Shown here piece after piece: positions 27,437 to 37,045 of a DNA stretch of 64,000 nucleotides. The position numbers and the translations under genes are program-made. The notes under the pieces are model-generated. The model made no database searches. It saw nothing but the letters and a program-made list of their open reading frames with translations, and had not been told where the DNA came from. Position 1 is the first letter of the stretch. Each line of letters starts with the position of its first letter. The stretch is taken from assembly GCF_002994045.1 (NCBI RefSeq), contig NZ_MQUC01000003.1, positions 186,001 through 250,000 of the forward strand, in the 5' to 3' direction. The DNA is from Nonlabens agnitus. Lineage in GTDB: Bacteria > Bacteroidota > Bacteroidia > Flavobacteriales > Flavobacteriaceae.

Positions 27437-29425
27437 ATGATCATGAATCGATTTAAGAATTTATTGTTTTTAGTAACTGTTTGTTTTTCAGTTTTTTGTG
27501 TTGCTCAGGATTTGAAGGATCAAACCTTGTTGACCATTGATGGGAACGATTATGACGCTGGAACGTTTATGCGGGTTTATCTTAAAAACCTCGATATCGT
27601 TCAAGATGAATCCCAAAAGGACCTGAACAATTACCTACAGCTGTACATAGATTACCGTCTTAAACTGTTGCAAGCCAAAGAAATGGGTTTGCAAAACAAC
27701 GAGTCTTACAAAACAGAATTACAATCCTACCGCGACGGTCTCGCCGAATCATATCTGACTGATAACGAAGTCACTGAAGCTTTGGTGGAAGAGGCCTATG
27801 AGCGCATGAATAGCGAGGTCAATGCGAGCCACATTTTGATCAAAGTAGATCGCAGTGCGGCACCGGCAGATACACTCGTAGCCTACAACAGGATCAAAGA
27901 GCTCAAAGATCGAGTGGAAAATGGTGAGGATTTTGCCACCGTGGCTAGAAATCACAGTGAAGGACCTAGTGCCAAGGAAAGTGGTGAGTTGGGATGGTTT
28001 GGACCCTTTAAAATGGTCTTTGAGTTTGAAACTGCGGCTTATGAGACTGAGACCGGCAAGGTATCCGATATTTTTAGAACCGATTTTGGATATCATATCC
28101 TAAAAGTAAATGATAGAAGGGCTACACCAGATGATGTGGTCGTGGCGCATATCATGACCTATGACAAACGCCAGGATACTACAATAACTGCAAAACAGCG
28201 CATCGATGAGATTTATTCACAATTGGAATCTGGACGAGATTTCAGTGCGATGGCGACAGAGTTTTCTGAGGATATCAATTCTGCTAGAAATGGCGGCAAG
28301 CTTCCCAGGTTTGGAACTGGTGGACTTAATGCTCCAGAATTTGAACAAGCCGCCTTTGACTTAACCGAAATAGGAAGCTATTCTGAGCCGGTGAAGACAA
28401 GATTTGGTTGGCACATCATCAAGTTATTGGAAAGATTCCCAGTACCATCTTTTGAAGACGCTGAATCTGGTTTGAGAGACCAAATCAAAAAATCTGCACG
28501 ATCCAGAAAAATAACTGAGTCGTTCACCAATAAACTTTTAGCAAAATACGACGTCAAACTACCGAGGATCAATTCGTATAAGAAAAGATTTCCTGCGGTA
28601 ACAGATTCTCTCATGCAAGGTAGTTGGAACATGGAAATAGGCACTGGAGCGTCGGCTAGCTTATTTGAGATTGAAGATAAAGAGTATTCGCAAAACGATT
28701 TTTACCAGTTTGTTCAAGAGAAACAGGTCAAGGATTACAGGAAGTTTGGAAGTCTTGAAGAAAAATTGAAGATGTATTTTAAGGATTTCGTCAACCAATC
28801 AGTTATTGATTATTATGACGACCACCTGGAAAGAGACAATGAAGATTTTGCATTCATCTATGGAGAATACAAAGAAGGATTGTTGTTGTTTGAATTGATG
28901 GAGAAGAAAATTTGGGAAGCTGCCAAAGTAGATTCTCTAGGGCAACAGGCCTATTATGAAAAGAACAAGGAAAAGTACCAATGGAAACGTAGACTAGACA
29001 TTGATCTCACTCAAAACACAACGGAAGAAGCCGCTGTCAAGGTGAAGCAATTGTTGGAAAATGGAACGGCTCTTGATCAAATCAAAGAGCAAATCAATGA
29101 AAAAGGAAACACAAAGGTGATGGTGTCCAGCGGTGTGGTAGAAGAAGGCTATTCTAGATTACCCCAAAATTTTGAGGTGAAAGAAGGCGTTTCCAGAGTT
29201 TATGATAAAGAAGATAGTGGGTTTTACAAGGTGGTCAACGTCAAGGAAGTTTTAGAACCTACCGCAAAGACTTTTGAAGAAGCTCGTGGCGCGGTCATCA
29301 ACGATTACCAACAGCAATTGGAGAACGAGTGGATGAAATCTTTAAGAGAAGGTCGCGACATTAAGATCCACGATAAGGTGCTCAAAAAAGTCAAAAAGGA
29401 AATAGAAGAGAAAACGCGTGCGTAG
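27437..29425 (+). CDS. Periplasmic peptidyl-prolyl isomerase with two parvulin domains (PpiC/SurA-like)
   Basis: A 662-residue protein with signal peptide (FKNLLFLVTVCFSVFCVAQ). Two PpiC-type rotamase domains lie at about 115-225 (NASHILIKVD, LGWFGPFKMVFEFETAAY, FGYHILKV) and 228-335 (VVAHIMTY, LPRFGTGGLNAPEFEQAAF, FGWHIIKL). About 300 further residues lack a recognisable domain and end in a basic tail. It should act as chaperone/isomerase for outer-membrane proteins. The next gene overlaps its end by eight bases, and two more foldase-type genes follow. The second ATG at 27443 is an equally good start. Confidence 0.88.
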   Translation: MIMNRFKNLLFLVTVCFSVFCVAQDLKDQTLLTIDGNDYDAGTFMRVYLKNLDIVQDESQKDLNNYLQLYIDYRLKLLQAKEMGLQNNESYKTELQSYRDGLAESYLTDNEVTEALVEEAYERMNSEVNASHILIKVDRSAAPADTLVAYNRIKELKDRVENGEDFATVARNHSEGPSAKESGELGWFGPFKMVFEFETAAYETETGKVSDIFRTDFGYHILKVNDRRATPDDVVVAHIMTYDKRQDTTITAKQRIDEIYSQLESGRDFSAMATEFSEDINSARNGGKLPRFGTGGLNAPEFEQAAFDLTEIGSYSEPVKTRFGWHIIKLLERFPVPSFEDAESGLRDQIKKSARSRKITESFTNKLLAKYDVKLPRINSYKKRFPAVTDSLMQGSWNMEIGTGASASLFEIEDKEYSQNDFYQFVQEKQVKDYRKFGSLEEKLKMYFKDFVNQSVIDYYDDHLERDNEDFAFIYGEYKEGLLLFELMEKKIWEAAKVDSLGQQAYYEKNKEKYQWKRRLDIDLTQNTTEEAAVKVKQLLENGTALDQIKEQINEKGNTKVMVSSGVVEEGYSRLPQNFEVKEGVSRVYDKEDSGFYKVVNVKEVLEPTAKTFEEARGAVINDYQQQLENEWMKSLREGRDIKIHDKVLKKVKKEIEEKTRA

Positions 29426-30266
29426 ACTTATAGTAGGAATCATTTCGCTTACCATCATTTCATGTTCCTATTTTGAAAAGGAACAGGAAGTGGACGCTAT
29501 TGCTCAAATAGGTGATTCCTATCTGTTGCGTTCTGAAATTCAGAATATCCTACCGGCAGATTATACACCTAATGACTCTGTATTGATCGTTCAAAAATAC
29601 ATTGACGACTGGACCACAGACCAGATGTTGATGAAGAACGCCTTGCAAAACATCAGTGAGGAAAAGCAGGATGATCTGGATCTACTTATCTCACGTTATA
29701 AAACAGAGCTTTATACTCAGGCCTACCTACAGGAACTCATCAAGCAAAATCTTGACACCACCGTACCCGCTTCTGAAACTAAGGATTATTTCCAGCAGCA
29801 TAGAGATGAGTTCATACTCAATGAGGATTTGGTCAAATTTAGATACCTACTGGTAGATCAGACCTATTCAGAATTGGAGAAAGTGAACGAGCTCTTTCAA
29901 GGTGGCAGCACAAGAAACCTGAAGGAACTGGAAGACATGTCGTTGGGATTCCGTAATTATTCTTTCAATGACAGCATCTGGATCAAGAAAAGCATTCTGT
30001 TGGAACGCTTGACACCTATCACTGCGGCAAACGAGGCCCAATACCTAATTCCCGGTCGCACCTGGAAGCTGGAAGATAGTCTTGGCGTATATTTGCTGCA
30101 CATTAAAGATATCCTGCGACGTGGCGAGCAGGCTCCTCTTTCCTACGTGAACCCAACCATTAAACAGATTTTACGCAACCAGCGCAAGTTGGCTTATATT
30201 AAAAAAATAGAAAAGGACTTATTAAATGATGCAATTCAAAGCAATAGACTTAAAATCAATCCGTAG
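29418..30266 (+). CDS. Periplasmic lipoprotein, SurA-like chaperone without rotamase domain
   Basis: A 282-residue lipoprotein (lipobox TIISC) starting with GTG inside the end of the previous gene. Its N-terminal helices and the pattern YIDDWTTDQMLMKNAL resemble the SurA N-domain, but no full parvulin core (no HILIK or GWF motif) is present. The C-terminal helix after YVNPTIKQILRNQRKLAYI resembles the SurA C-terminal swap helix. It sits between two parvulin genes with overlaps on both sides. A chaperone partner in outer-membrane protein folding is inferred. Confidence 0.75.
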   Translation: MRRLIVGIISLTIISCSYFEKEQEVDAIAQIGDSYLLRSEIQNILPADYTPNDSVLIVQKYIDDWTTDQMLMKNALQNISEEKQDDLDLLISRYKTELYTQAYLQELIKQNLDTTVPASETKDYFQQHRDEFILNEDLVKFRYLLVDQTYSELEKVNELFQGGSTRNLKELEDMSLGFRNYSFNDSIWIKKSILLERLTPITAANEAQYLIPGRTWKLEDSLGVYLLHIKDILRRGEQAPLSYVNPTIKQILRNQRKLAYIKKIEKDLLNDAIQSNRLKINP

Positions 30267-31713
30267 CTGGGTTAGTGTTTTGGTAGTGTTCGCTTTCGCG
30301 AAAGCGGCAACAGCACAAACATCTACAACATCTAACGTTCAACAGGATGAAGCCATCAAGCAAGAAGTGCTTGCTGCGTTGAATGATACCGTCAAGCCTA
30401 CCAAAATACGTCGTAAGATCGATGGAGTATCTGGCGTTATAGGTGATTATGTGTTGCTGGATAGCGATATCGACAAGCAATTGAAAGAAGCACGAAGAAG
30501 CACTGGAGCTTCTGACATTACAAAATGTGACGTGATGCAGTCCCTAATGGGACAAAAGCTTTATGCTCACCATGCCATACAGGATAGTATCACGGTTTCT
30601 GACAGAGAGATTGCCAGTGCCACAGACAATCGTATAGATTTTTTACGTAGTCAAATGAATGGAGCCAGCGATGAAGAAATGGCAGCATTCTTTAGAAAGG
30701 ATAGTTTCCAACAACTGCGAGACGAGTTGGATGTGCTTAATAGAGAAGAACTACTCGCCAGCCGTATGCAGGAAAGACTTACTGAAGATGTACAAATCAC
30801 TCCAGAAGAGGTGCGTCAGTTCTTCTATTCCATCCCAGAAGATAAAAGGCCCTTCATCAATTCAGAAGTGGAGATTGCACGTATCGTTGTGAATTCAAAA
30901 CCTAGCGAAGAAGCTATTCAAGAAACCATCGATAAGCTCAATCAGTATAGAGACGATGTATTGAATAATGGTGCCAATTTTGCCGCCAAAGCAACCTTGT
31001 ATTCTGAGGATATAGGTACAGAGCGTCAAGGTGGCGTACTGTCCATGCGACGTTCAGACCCATACGCAAAGGAGTTTAAGGAAGCGGCATTTTCCTTGGA
31101 AGAAGGTGAGATCAGCGAGCCGTTTGAAACGTCCTTCGGGTGGCACATTTTGTACGTAGAAAAAATACGCGGTCAAGTAAGAGACGTGCGACACATTCTC
31201 TTGTATCCATACATTAGTCGAGCGCAAGAGTCTAAAGCTCGCGCTAAGCTTGATGCCATGCGTGATAAGATCGTTCAAGGTGACACCACTTTTGCAGATG
31301 CTGCAAGAGCCATAAGCGATGAAAAGGAAACTGCAGAAAAAGGAGGTCAGTTTGTGAATCCTATTACTGGTGAAAATTTGCTGGACCTGGCAAAAATTGC
31401 TCCTAGATACATATCGTCCAGTATCGTTTCTTCCGTACAGTTTTTACAGGAAGGTGATGTTAGTGGGATTATTGAAGAAAAGGATCCAAGAGGTACAGGA
31501 TCTACTTCTTTTACTATCGTGAACCTGATTAGAAAAGTAAAAGACCACGAGGCAGATTATTCCTCAGATTATGGTAAGATCAAGGATCTTGCTCTTAGAG
31601 ATAAGCAAGTGCGCAAGATTGAAAAATGGCGCGAGGAAAAAATCAAGGATACCTACATCAAGATAGGTGATGACTTTGATGATTGTGAGTTGCTTCAAGA
31701 ATGGAATAAATAG
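30226..31713 (+). CDS. surA: SurA-type peptidyl-prolyl isomerase
   Basis: A 495-residue secreted protein. The N-domain (YVLLDSDIDKQLKEA, KCDVMQSLMGQKLYAHHA) is followed by two parvulin-like domains, at about 205-300 (ARIVVNSKP, FGWHILYV) and 305-415 (VRHILLYP). It is expected to escort unfolded outer-membrane proteins in the periplasm. The start at 30226 overlaps the upstream gene by 41 bases; no later start gives a signal peptide. A palindrome copy encodes FAFAKA within the hydrophobic part of the signal peptide (VLVVFAFAKAATAQ), so a repeat supplies part of the export signal. Confidence 0.88.
   Translation: MMQFKAIDLKSIRSWVSVLVVFAFAKAATAQTSTTSNVQQDEAIKQEVLAALNDTVKPTKIRRKIDGVSGVIGDYVLLDSDIDKQLKEARRSTGASDITKCDVMQSLMGQKLYAHHAIQDSITVSDREIASATDNRIDFLRSQMNGASDEEMAAFFRKDSFQQLRDELDVLNREELLASRMQERLTEDVQITPEEVRQFFYSIPEDKRPFINSEVEIARIVVNSKPSEEAIQETIDKLNQYRDDVLNNGANFAAKATLYSEDIGTERQGGVLSMRRSDPYAKEFKEAAFSLEEGEISEPFETSFGWHILYVEKIRGQVRDVRHILLYPYISRAQESKARAKLDAMRDKIVQGDTTFADAARAISDEKETAEKGGQFVNPITGENLLDLAKIAPRYISSSIVSSVQFLQEGDVSGIIEEKDPRGTGSTSFTIVNLIRKVKDHEADYSSDYGKIKDLALRDKQVRKIEKWREEKIKDTYIKIGDDFDDCELLQEWNK
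30291..30306. repeat. Palindrome copy 8 (inside surA signal peptide)
   Basis: 16-base core, read in frame as A-F-A-K-A in the signal peptide of the SurA-like protein. Confidence 0.93.
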
Positions 31714-31732
31714 AAAATACCCACTATAGATT

Positions 31733-32686
31733 ATGTCAGACGTTGCCGCTATTGATCAACTTGTAATAAGACACAAAGAATTAAAGAAAGAAATTTCTAA
31801 GATCATTATAGGTCAAGATCATGTGGTAGATCAGATATTGATCAGTATTTTTTCTGGTGGTCATGCGCTATTGATAGGTGTTCCTGGACTTGCCAAAACT
31901 TTAATGGTTAACACCATTTCTAATGCTTTGGGATTAGAATTCAAGCGTATTCAATTCACACCAGACTTGATGCCTTCAGATATTTTGGGTAGTGAGATCC
32001 TGGACGAGAGTCGCAATTTCAAGTTTATCAAAGGACCCGTTTTTTCAAACATCGTCCTGGCAGATGAGATCAACCGCACACCACCTAAAACACAGGCCGC
32101 ATTGCTGGAAGCAATGCAAGAACGATCTGTTACCGTTGCAGGTCATGGTTATGATCTGGCTAATCCATACTTTGTACTAGCCACTCAAAATCCTATCGAG
32201 CAGGAAGGAACTTATCCGTTGCCAGAAGCACAGCTGGACCGTTTTATGTTTGCCATCAATTTGGAATACCCAACTTATGAGGAAGAAGTCATGGTTGTAA
32301 AATCAACCACTTCAAACCACAAGCCTGTGATTAATCCATTATTCAACGCTCAAGAAATAGTAGACATCCAGCATTTGGTACGTCGCATTCCAGTGGCAGA
32401 TAATGTGATTGAATATGCCGTAAAGTTGGTAGGGAAAACCAGGCCCAAATCAGATACCGCGCCAGAGGTCATCAAACAATACCTAGATTGGGGCGCTGGA
32501 CCACGAGCTTCCCAAAACTTGATTCTTGCCGCAAAAACGCATGCAGCAATTCATGGAAAATACAGTCCAGATATTGAAGATGTAAAGGCCGTGGCAACTG
32601 GAATCCTCAGGCATCGCATCATCAAAAATTACAAAGCCGAGGCAGAAGGTCATACCGAGGACAGTCTGATTTCTCAGATTCTGTAA
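31733..32686 (+). CDS. MoxR-family AAA+ ATPase
   Basis: A 317-residue cytoplasmic ATPase. Walker A is GVPGLAKT (49-56), Walker B is VLADEIN (Asp111, Glu112), and sensor 1 lies in FVLATQNPIEQEGTYPLPEAQLDRF, all typical of MoxR proteins, which usually work with VWA-domain partners in maturation or stress functions. Here no VWA gene follows; instead it sits 20 bases after surA and just before a tiny membrane protein. The usual length is about 320 residues, so it is complete. Confidence 0.92.
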   Translation: MSDVAAIDQLVIRHKELKKEISKIIIGQDHVVDQILISIFSGGHALLIGVPGLAKTLMVNTISNALGLEFKRIQFTPDLMPSDILGSEILDESRNFKFIKGPVFSNIVLADEINRTPPKTQAALLEAMQERSVTVAGHGYDLANPYFVLATQNPIEQEGTYPLPEAQLDRFMFAINLEYPTYEEEVMVVKSTTSNHKPVINPLFNAQEIVDIQHLVRRIPVADNVIEYAVKLVGKTRPKSDTAPEVIKQYLDWGAGPRASQNLILAAKTHAAIHGKYSPDIEDVKAVATGILRHRIIKNYKAEAEGHTEDSLISQIL

Positions 32687-32688
32687 AC

Positions 32689-32868
32689 ATGGCCGCTTAC
32701 TCCTTGCCACTCTTTTTATTATTTCTAGGCGGCCTACTAGTCGCAATAAGTGCGCCCTTGCGAGAAGTTAACACGGTATTATCTACAGTCCTCTTTTATT
32801 TAGGTTATCTTATCGATGCGGTTGCGATTGTGCTTGCCGTAAAAACGTGGTTAAAAAGCCGTCGATAA
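32689..32868 (+). CDS. 59-residue membrane protein
   Basis: ATG two bases after the moxR stop opens a 59-codon frame. It has two hydrophobic helices (SLPLFLLFLGGLLVAIS and VLFYLGYLIDAVAIVLAV) joined by a charged loop (APLREVNT) and ends in a basic tail (KTWLKSRR). The tight spacing to moxR and clean two-helix pattern support a real gene. Function unknown; it might anchor or report to the MoxR ATPase, which is inference. Confidence 0.65.
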   Translation: MAAYSLPLFLLFLGGLLVAISAPLREVNTVLSTVLFYLGYLIDAVAIVLAVKTWLKSRR

Positions 32869-32887
32869 TCAGTGGATTGGTAGATAG

Positions 32888-32907
32888 TTCGCTTTCGCGA
32901 AAGCGAA
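32888..32907. repeat. Palindrome copy 9 (intergenic, full 20-mer)
   Basis: Perfect 20-mer 19 bases after the stop of the small membrane protein, in the 236-base gap before aconitase. The rest of that gap holds no gene. Confidence 0.95.
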
Positions 32908-33104
32908 TACATATCCATCCTCACAACAAGAATGTGAATCTGGTAATTACAACATCATTTCGCTGCCATTATCGGAATATTTACGGTCTTTAGGAATGAA
33001 TTCTGTGCTTTTAAAGAACACCTCTTTGTTAAGCGCTTTATTTTAAAAAAGCCCTAGGTTTTCGTAAATTCGCTACATTAAGATTTTAACAAATAAACAT
33101 ATAT

Positions 33105-35372
33105 ATGGCCTTTGATATTGACATGATCAAAAAAGTGTATGAGACCATGCCTGGACGAGTGGATAAAGCTCGTGAACTGGTAGGTAAACCATTGACACTT
33201 TCAGAAAAAATCCTTTACTCACACTTGTGGGATGAAACCACAGATAAGCCTTTTACAAGAGGTAAGGATTATGTTGATTTTGCTCCAGACCGTATCGCTT
33301 GTCAAGATGCAACGGCCCAGATGGCGCTATTGCAGTTCATGCAAGCTGGTAAGGACAAAGTTGCCGTACCTACTACAGTGCACTGTGATCACTTGATCCA
33401 GGCAAAACAAGGTGCAGCAAAAGATCTTGCTCGTGCAAATGATGTAAGTAGTGAGGTTTTTGACTTTTTGGGATCTGTTTCCAATAAGTATGGAATTGGA
33501 TTCTGGAAGCCAGGTGCTGGTATTATTCACCAGGTAGTTCTTGAGAACTATGCATTTCCAGGTGGTATGATGATAGGTACAGATTCCCACACGGTTAACG
33601 CTGGTGGATTGGGAATGGTCGCTGTAGGAGTTGGTGGTGCAGATGCCGTTGATGTAATGGCAGGAATGCCATGGGAATTGAAATTCCCAAAACTGATAGG
33701 AGTAAAACTAACCGGTAAAATTAATGGATGGACCAGCGCCAAGGATGTTATCCTTAAAGTGGCTGGTATCCTAACCGTAAAAGGTGGAACTGGAGCCATT
33801 GTAGAATACTTTGGTGAAGGTGCAAAAAATCTATCCTGTACGGGTAAAGGAACCATTTGTAACATGGGTGCTGAAATAGGAGCGACGACATCAACCTTTG
33901 GGTATGATGAGTCCATGTCTCGTTATTTACGTGCTACAGATCGTTCAGATGTTGCAGATGCTGCAGACAAAGTAGCAGAGTACCTAACGGCAGATGATGA
34001 GGTCTATGCAAATCCAGAGCAATATTTTGACCAAGTTATCGAGATCAATCTTGACGAATTGGTACCGCACTTAAATGGACCATTCACACCAGACCTTGCT
34101 ACACCAGTAGGTCAACTAGGTGAAAAAGCAGAAAAGAACGGTTGGCCACTTAAGGTAGATTGGGGATTGATAGGATCATGTACCAACTCTTCTTATGAAG
34201 ATTTGACTAGAGCTGCATCTATTGCAGAGCAGGCTGTCAAGAAAAAAATAAAACCTAAATCAGATTTTGGGATCAACCCTGGATCTGAGCAAATACGTTT
34301 CACCGCAGAGCGCGATGGTATCCTTAAGATTTTTGAAGATTTGGATGCTACCATATTTACTAACGCCTGTGGACCTTGTATAGGTCAATGGGATCGTAGT
34401 GATATGAAAGGCGATGAGAAAAACACGATCGTTCACTCCTTCAACCGTAACTTCTCTAAACGAGCAGACGGTAACCCTAATACACACGCCTTTGTTGGTT
34501 CACCAGAAATGGTTGCCGCGATTGCGATTTCAGGTAGATTGGATTTTAACCCAATGACAGATAAGCTGATCAATGAAGACGGTGATGAGGTGATGTTGGA
34601 AGAGCCATCAGGAATTGAACTACCACCTAAAGGTTTTGAAGTAGAGGATGCTGGTTATGAAGCACCTGTAGAAGATGGAAGCAATGTAAAAGTAAGTGTA
34701 GCAGAAGATAGCGATCGACTGCAGTTATTGACTCCTTTTGAACCTTGGGATGGAAAGAACCTCATGGGAGCAAAACTATTGATCAAAGCTTTTGGAAAAT
34801 GTACGACAGACCATATCTCAATGGCAGGTCCGTGGTTGAAGTATCGTGGCCACTTGGACAACATCTCCAACAACTGTTTGATAGGTGCAGTAAACGCATT
34901 TAACAAACAAACCAATCTAGTTAAGAGCCAGATTGATGGAGAGTATGATGCTGTTCCTAAGACACAGCGCGCATACAAGGCAGCTGGTATCCCAACTGTT
35001 GTAGTTGGAGACCATAACTATGGTGAAGGTTCTTCAAGAGAACACGCTGCGATGGAGCCTAGACACCTAGGTGTTTATGTAGTCATCGTTAAATCGTTTG
35101 CACGTATACACGAGACCAACCTTAAGAAACAAGGAATGTTAGGTGTTACCTTTGCTAATGAGTCTGACTATGATCTGATCCAGGAAGATGATACCTTCAA
35201 CTTCATAGACCTAGAAAACTTTGCACCAGATACACCATTAACGGTAGAATTGGTTCACAAGGATGGTTCTAAGGATACATTTAAGGTAAATCATACCTAT
35301 AACGATGCCCAGATTAAGTGGTATCGCAAGGGAAGTGCCTTGAACTTGATCAAAGAAGAAAACGCTGCTTAA
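33105..35372 (+). CDS. acn: Aconitate hydratase
   Basis: A 755-residue cytoplasmic enzyme of the TCA cycle, converting citrate to isocitrate through cis-aconitate. The [4Fe-4S] cluster cysteines are visible in [11 protein letters not shown] and [14 protein letters not shown]. The swivel domain holds [22 protein letters not shown]. Length and order fit the mitochondrial-type aconitase rather than AcnB. It is a single gene with a terminator directly downstream. A start further upstream is excluded by the AT-rich leader with stops. Confidence 0.96.
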   Translation: MAFDIDMIKKVYETMPGRVDKARELVGKPLTLSEKILYSHLWDETTDKPFTRGKDYVDFAPDRIACQDATAQMALLQFMQAGKDKVAVPTTVHCDHLIQAKQGAAKDLARANDVSSEVFDFLGSVSNKYGIGFWKPGAGIIHQVVLENYAFPGGMMIGTDSHTVNAGGLGMVAVGVGGADAVDVMAGMPWELKFPKLIGVKLTGKINGWTSAKDVILKVAGILTVKGGTGAIVEYFGEGAKNLSCTGKGTICNMGAEIGATTSTFGYDESMSRYLRATDRSDVADAADKVAEYLTADDEVYANPEQYFDQVIEINLDELVPHLNGPFTPDLATPVGQLGEKAEKNGWPLKVDWGLIGSCTNSSYEDLTRAASIAEQAVKKKIKPKSDFGINPGSEQIRFTAERDGILKIFEDLDATIFTNACGPCIGQWDRSDMKGDEKNTIVHSFNRNFSKRADGNPNTHAFVGSPEMVAAIAISGRLDFNPMTDKLINEDGDEVMLEEPSGIELPPKGFEVEDAGYEAPVEDGSNVKVSVAEDSDRLQLLTPFEPWDGKNLMGAKLLIKAFGKCTTDHISMAGPWLKYRGHLDNISNNCLIGAVNAFNKQTNLVKSQIDGEYDAVPKTQRAYKAAGIPTVVVGDHNYGEGSSREHAAMEPRHLGVYVVIVKSFARIHETNLKKQGMLGVTFANESDYDLIQEDDTFNFIDLENFAPDTPLTVELVHKDGSKDTFKVNHTYNDAQIKWYRKGSALNLIKEENAA

Positions 35373-35396
35373 TAAAAGCTTAGTTTATACCTTAAA

Positions 35397-35428
35397 GAAA
35401 AGCGTTGCCAAGGGCAACGCTTTTTTTA
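35397..35428 (+). terminator. Rho-independent terminator after aconitase
   Basis: AGCGTTGCC–aag–GGCAACGCT followed by seven T, 25 bases after the stop. Confidence 0.9.
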
Positions 35429-35496
35429 ATGGGATAAAATGAAATCTAACTCAAAGCCAAATTGGTATGAAGTCAATATGATTACAAGCCAACGAG

Positions 35497-36279
35497 CTAC
35501 GAATTATCTTCTTGCATTTTTCGAACTTGATTGAGTACTAATTTCTTAGGAGTAAATGGGATTGCTTTGAGCATAAGGCTTTGACCTAAAGTGATACCGG
35601 CAGTGACATCCATTTTGCCTTCCATCATCGCTTTATAACCAGTGGATGCTACAGAATGTGCGCTGGCGGTATCGTCAAATAATGCTGTGTCTTGTAATCC
35701 AGCGGTTTTGGCAAAATTTGTTTCGGTTGCTCCAGGCATTAGGTTGGTTACGGTGATATTGGACTCTTTAAGCTCTTCTGACAATGCATTGCTAAAAGAT
35801 CTAACAAAGGCTTTAGAAGCAAAATATACAGCTTGTAAAGGACCTGGCATGAGACTGGCCGTTGAAGAGACATTTAGGATTCTACCACTGTTCCGTTCTA
35901 GCATTTGAGGTAATATTCTACGGCACAGGTGACTTAATGCAATTACATTAAGTTGTATCATGCTCAAGCTAGTTTCCCAATCACTATCGGCAAACATTCC
36001 TACCTTTCCAAATCCTGCATTATTGATGAGGTATTCCACTTGTATACTATGTTGCTCAAGATCCTTGATAATTTCATCGACGGCAGTAGCGTCAGTGAGA
36101 TCTTTTGAGATCACATGAACCTGAATATCATATTGGGATTCTAATTGGGCTTTTAATCCGTTGAGGTCCTTTTCATTTCTAGCAATGATGACCAAATCTT
36201 TTCCAGCTTGGGCGTGTAGGATACACATTTCTTTACCGATGCCGCTGCTAGCACCAGTGATAAGGGCAGTTTCTTTCAT
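35497..36279 (-). CDS. Short-chain dehydrogenase/reductase
   Basis: A 260-residue classical SDR. The cofactor loop is TGASSGIGKEM at the N-terminus, NNAG appears as LINNAGFGKVG, and the catalytic Ser-Tyr-Lys set is visible as SSTAS and YFASKAF. The fold would use NAD(P)H to reduce a carbonyl or oxidise an alcohol; substrate not deducible. This DltE/YqjQ-like subtype is common in Bacteroidota. The gene stands alone, convergent with aconitase and 60 bases downstream of the PagL-like gene. Confidence 0.92.
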   Translation of the reverse strand: MKETALITGASSGIGKEMCILHAQAGKDLVIIARNEKDLNGLKAQLESQYDIQVHVISKDLTDATAVDEIIKDLEQHSIQVEYLINNAGFGKVGMFADSDWETSLSMIQLNVIALSHLCRRILPQMLERNSGRILNVSSTASLMPGPLQAVYFASKAFVRSFSNALSEELKESNITVTNLMPGATETNFAKTAGLQDTALFDDTASAHSVASTGYKAMMEGKMDVTAGITLGQSLMLKAIPFTPKKLVLNQVRKMQEDNS

Positions 36280-36339
36280 ATCAATTTAGTAGCAATATGG
36301 AAATCTACTTTACAAATTTCGATCCATATTCAAAAAATA

Positions 36340-37035
36340 TCACAAATGATAAGAAAAACCCAATTCGACTCCAGCGCTGTTGTGACCGTTGTTGGGTGAT
36401 CGCAGGTTGGCATTACTCACATGCCTCAAACTAAATCTTAGGTCAAACGATAGATTTTCAATTCTGTAGCGCATTCCAGCGCCTAAAACATCAGAAAATG
36501 AAAACCCTTTTTTCTGTCGTTCCGTATCAGCGGTTGCGGTCATCGGGCCTATGCTGACCAACCCGTAGGCTAGTAAATCGTATGTCAAATTATAACTGTA
36601 GGATAATCCTAGATTGAGCGCATACTCCTCATAAGATCGGTTTTGTGTAAAAAGAGCGCGTTGTGCTTCAAAATTGGGTTTGTCTGGCTTTATAAAAAAC
36701 AGATTGAGAAGCTGGTGGTTCACATAATACACTGATGGCTCGATCAAAATTTCTAGGGCTTGTCGGTCTTTTTTCCAGACTTTCTGCGCTAATTGAATTT
36801 TTATGGACCTAGTAATATGTGCATAATCCTCATCATTGAAGGGAGGTCGATCCTGCTGTGAATACCCTAAATTCAAGCCAATTCTTTTGCCTTTATCATT
36901 GGCAACTGTTTCGATCTGTGCAATTGCCAATTGTGCAATGAGCAAACAAATAAGAAAAAGGACAGTAGTTTGAATACGGAATTGTGGGTAGTGACGCTTT
37001 CGCGAAAGCGAACTCCATAAATATTTTTGTTGCAT
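36340..37035 (-). CDS. PagL-like lipid A 3-O-deacylase (acyloxyacyl hydrolase family)
   Basis: A 231-residue outer-membrane-type protein. After a signal peptide (VLFLICLLIAQLAIAQ) comes a series of short amphipathic strands. HVSNANLRSPNNGHNSAGVE near the C-terminus carries the His-x-Ser pair and Asn-rich loop of PagL, with a Glu (GVEL) as possible third residue, and the protein ends in an aromatic strand (FSYHL). PagL removes the 3-O acyl chain of lipid A. ATG 37035 is preferred because the longer frame overlaps ggt. A palindrome copy encodes LSRKR in the basic n-region of the signal peptide, making that region unusually long (about 25 residues). Confidence 0.75.
   Translation of the reverse strand: MQQKYLWSSLSRKRHYPQFRIQTTVLFLICLLIAQLAIAQIETVANDKGKRIGLNLGYSQQDRPPFNDEDYAHITRSIKIQLAQKVWKKDRQALEILIEPSVYYVNHQLLNLFFIKPDKPNFEAQRALFTQNRSYEEYALNLGLSYSYNLTYDLLAYGLVSIGPMTATADTERQKKGFSFSDVLGAGMRYRIENLSFDLRFSLRHVSNANLRSPNNGHNSAGVELGFSYHL
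36995..37010. repeat. Palindrome copy 10 (inside PagL-like gene)
   Basis: 16-base core, read on the minus strand as L-S-R-K-R in the signal-peptide n-region. Confidence 0.92.
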
Positions 37036-37045
37036 AGAAAAGTCT

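Noticed and set aside
33548..33916. 122-residue antisense frame in aconitase
   Set aside because: Pro/Ala/Ser-rich reading of a strongly conserved coding region; no start context or neighbours.
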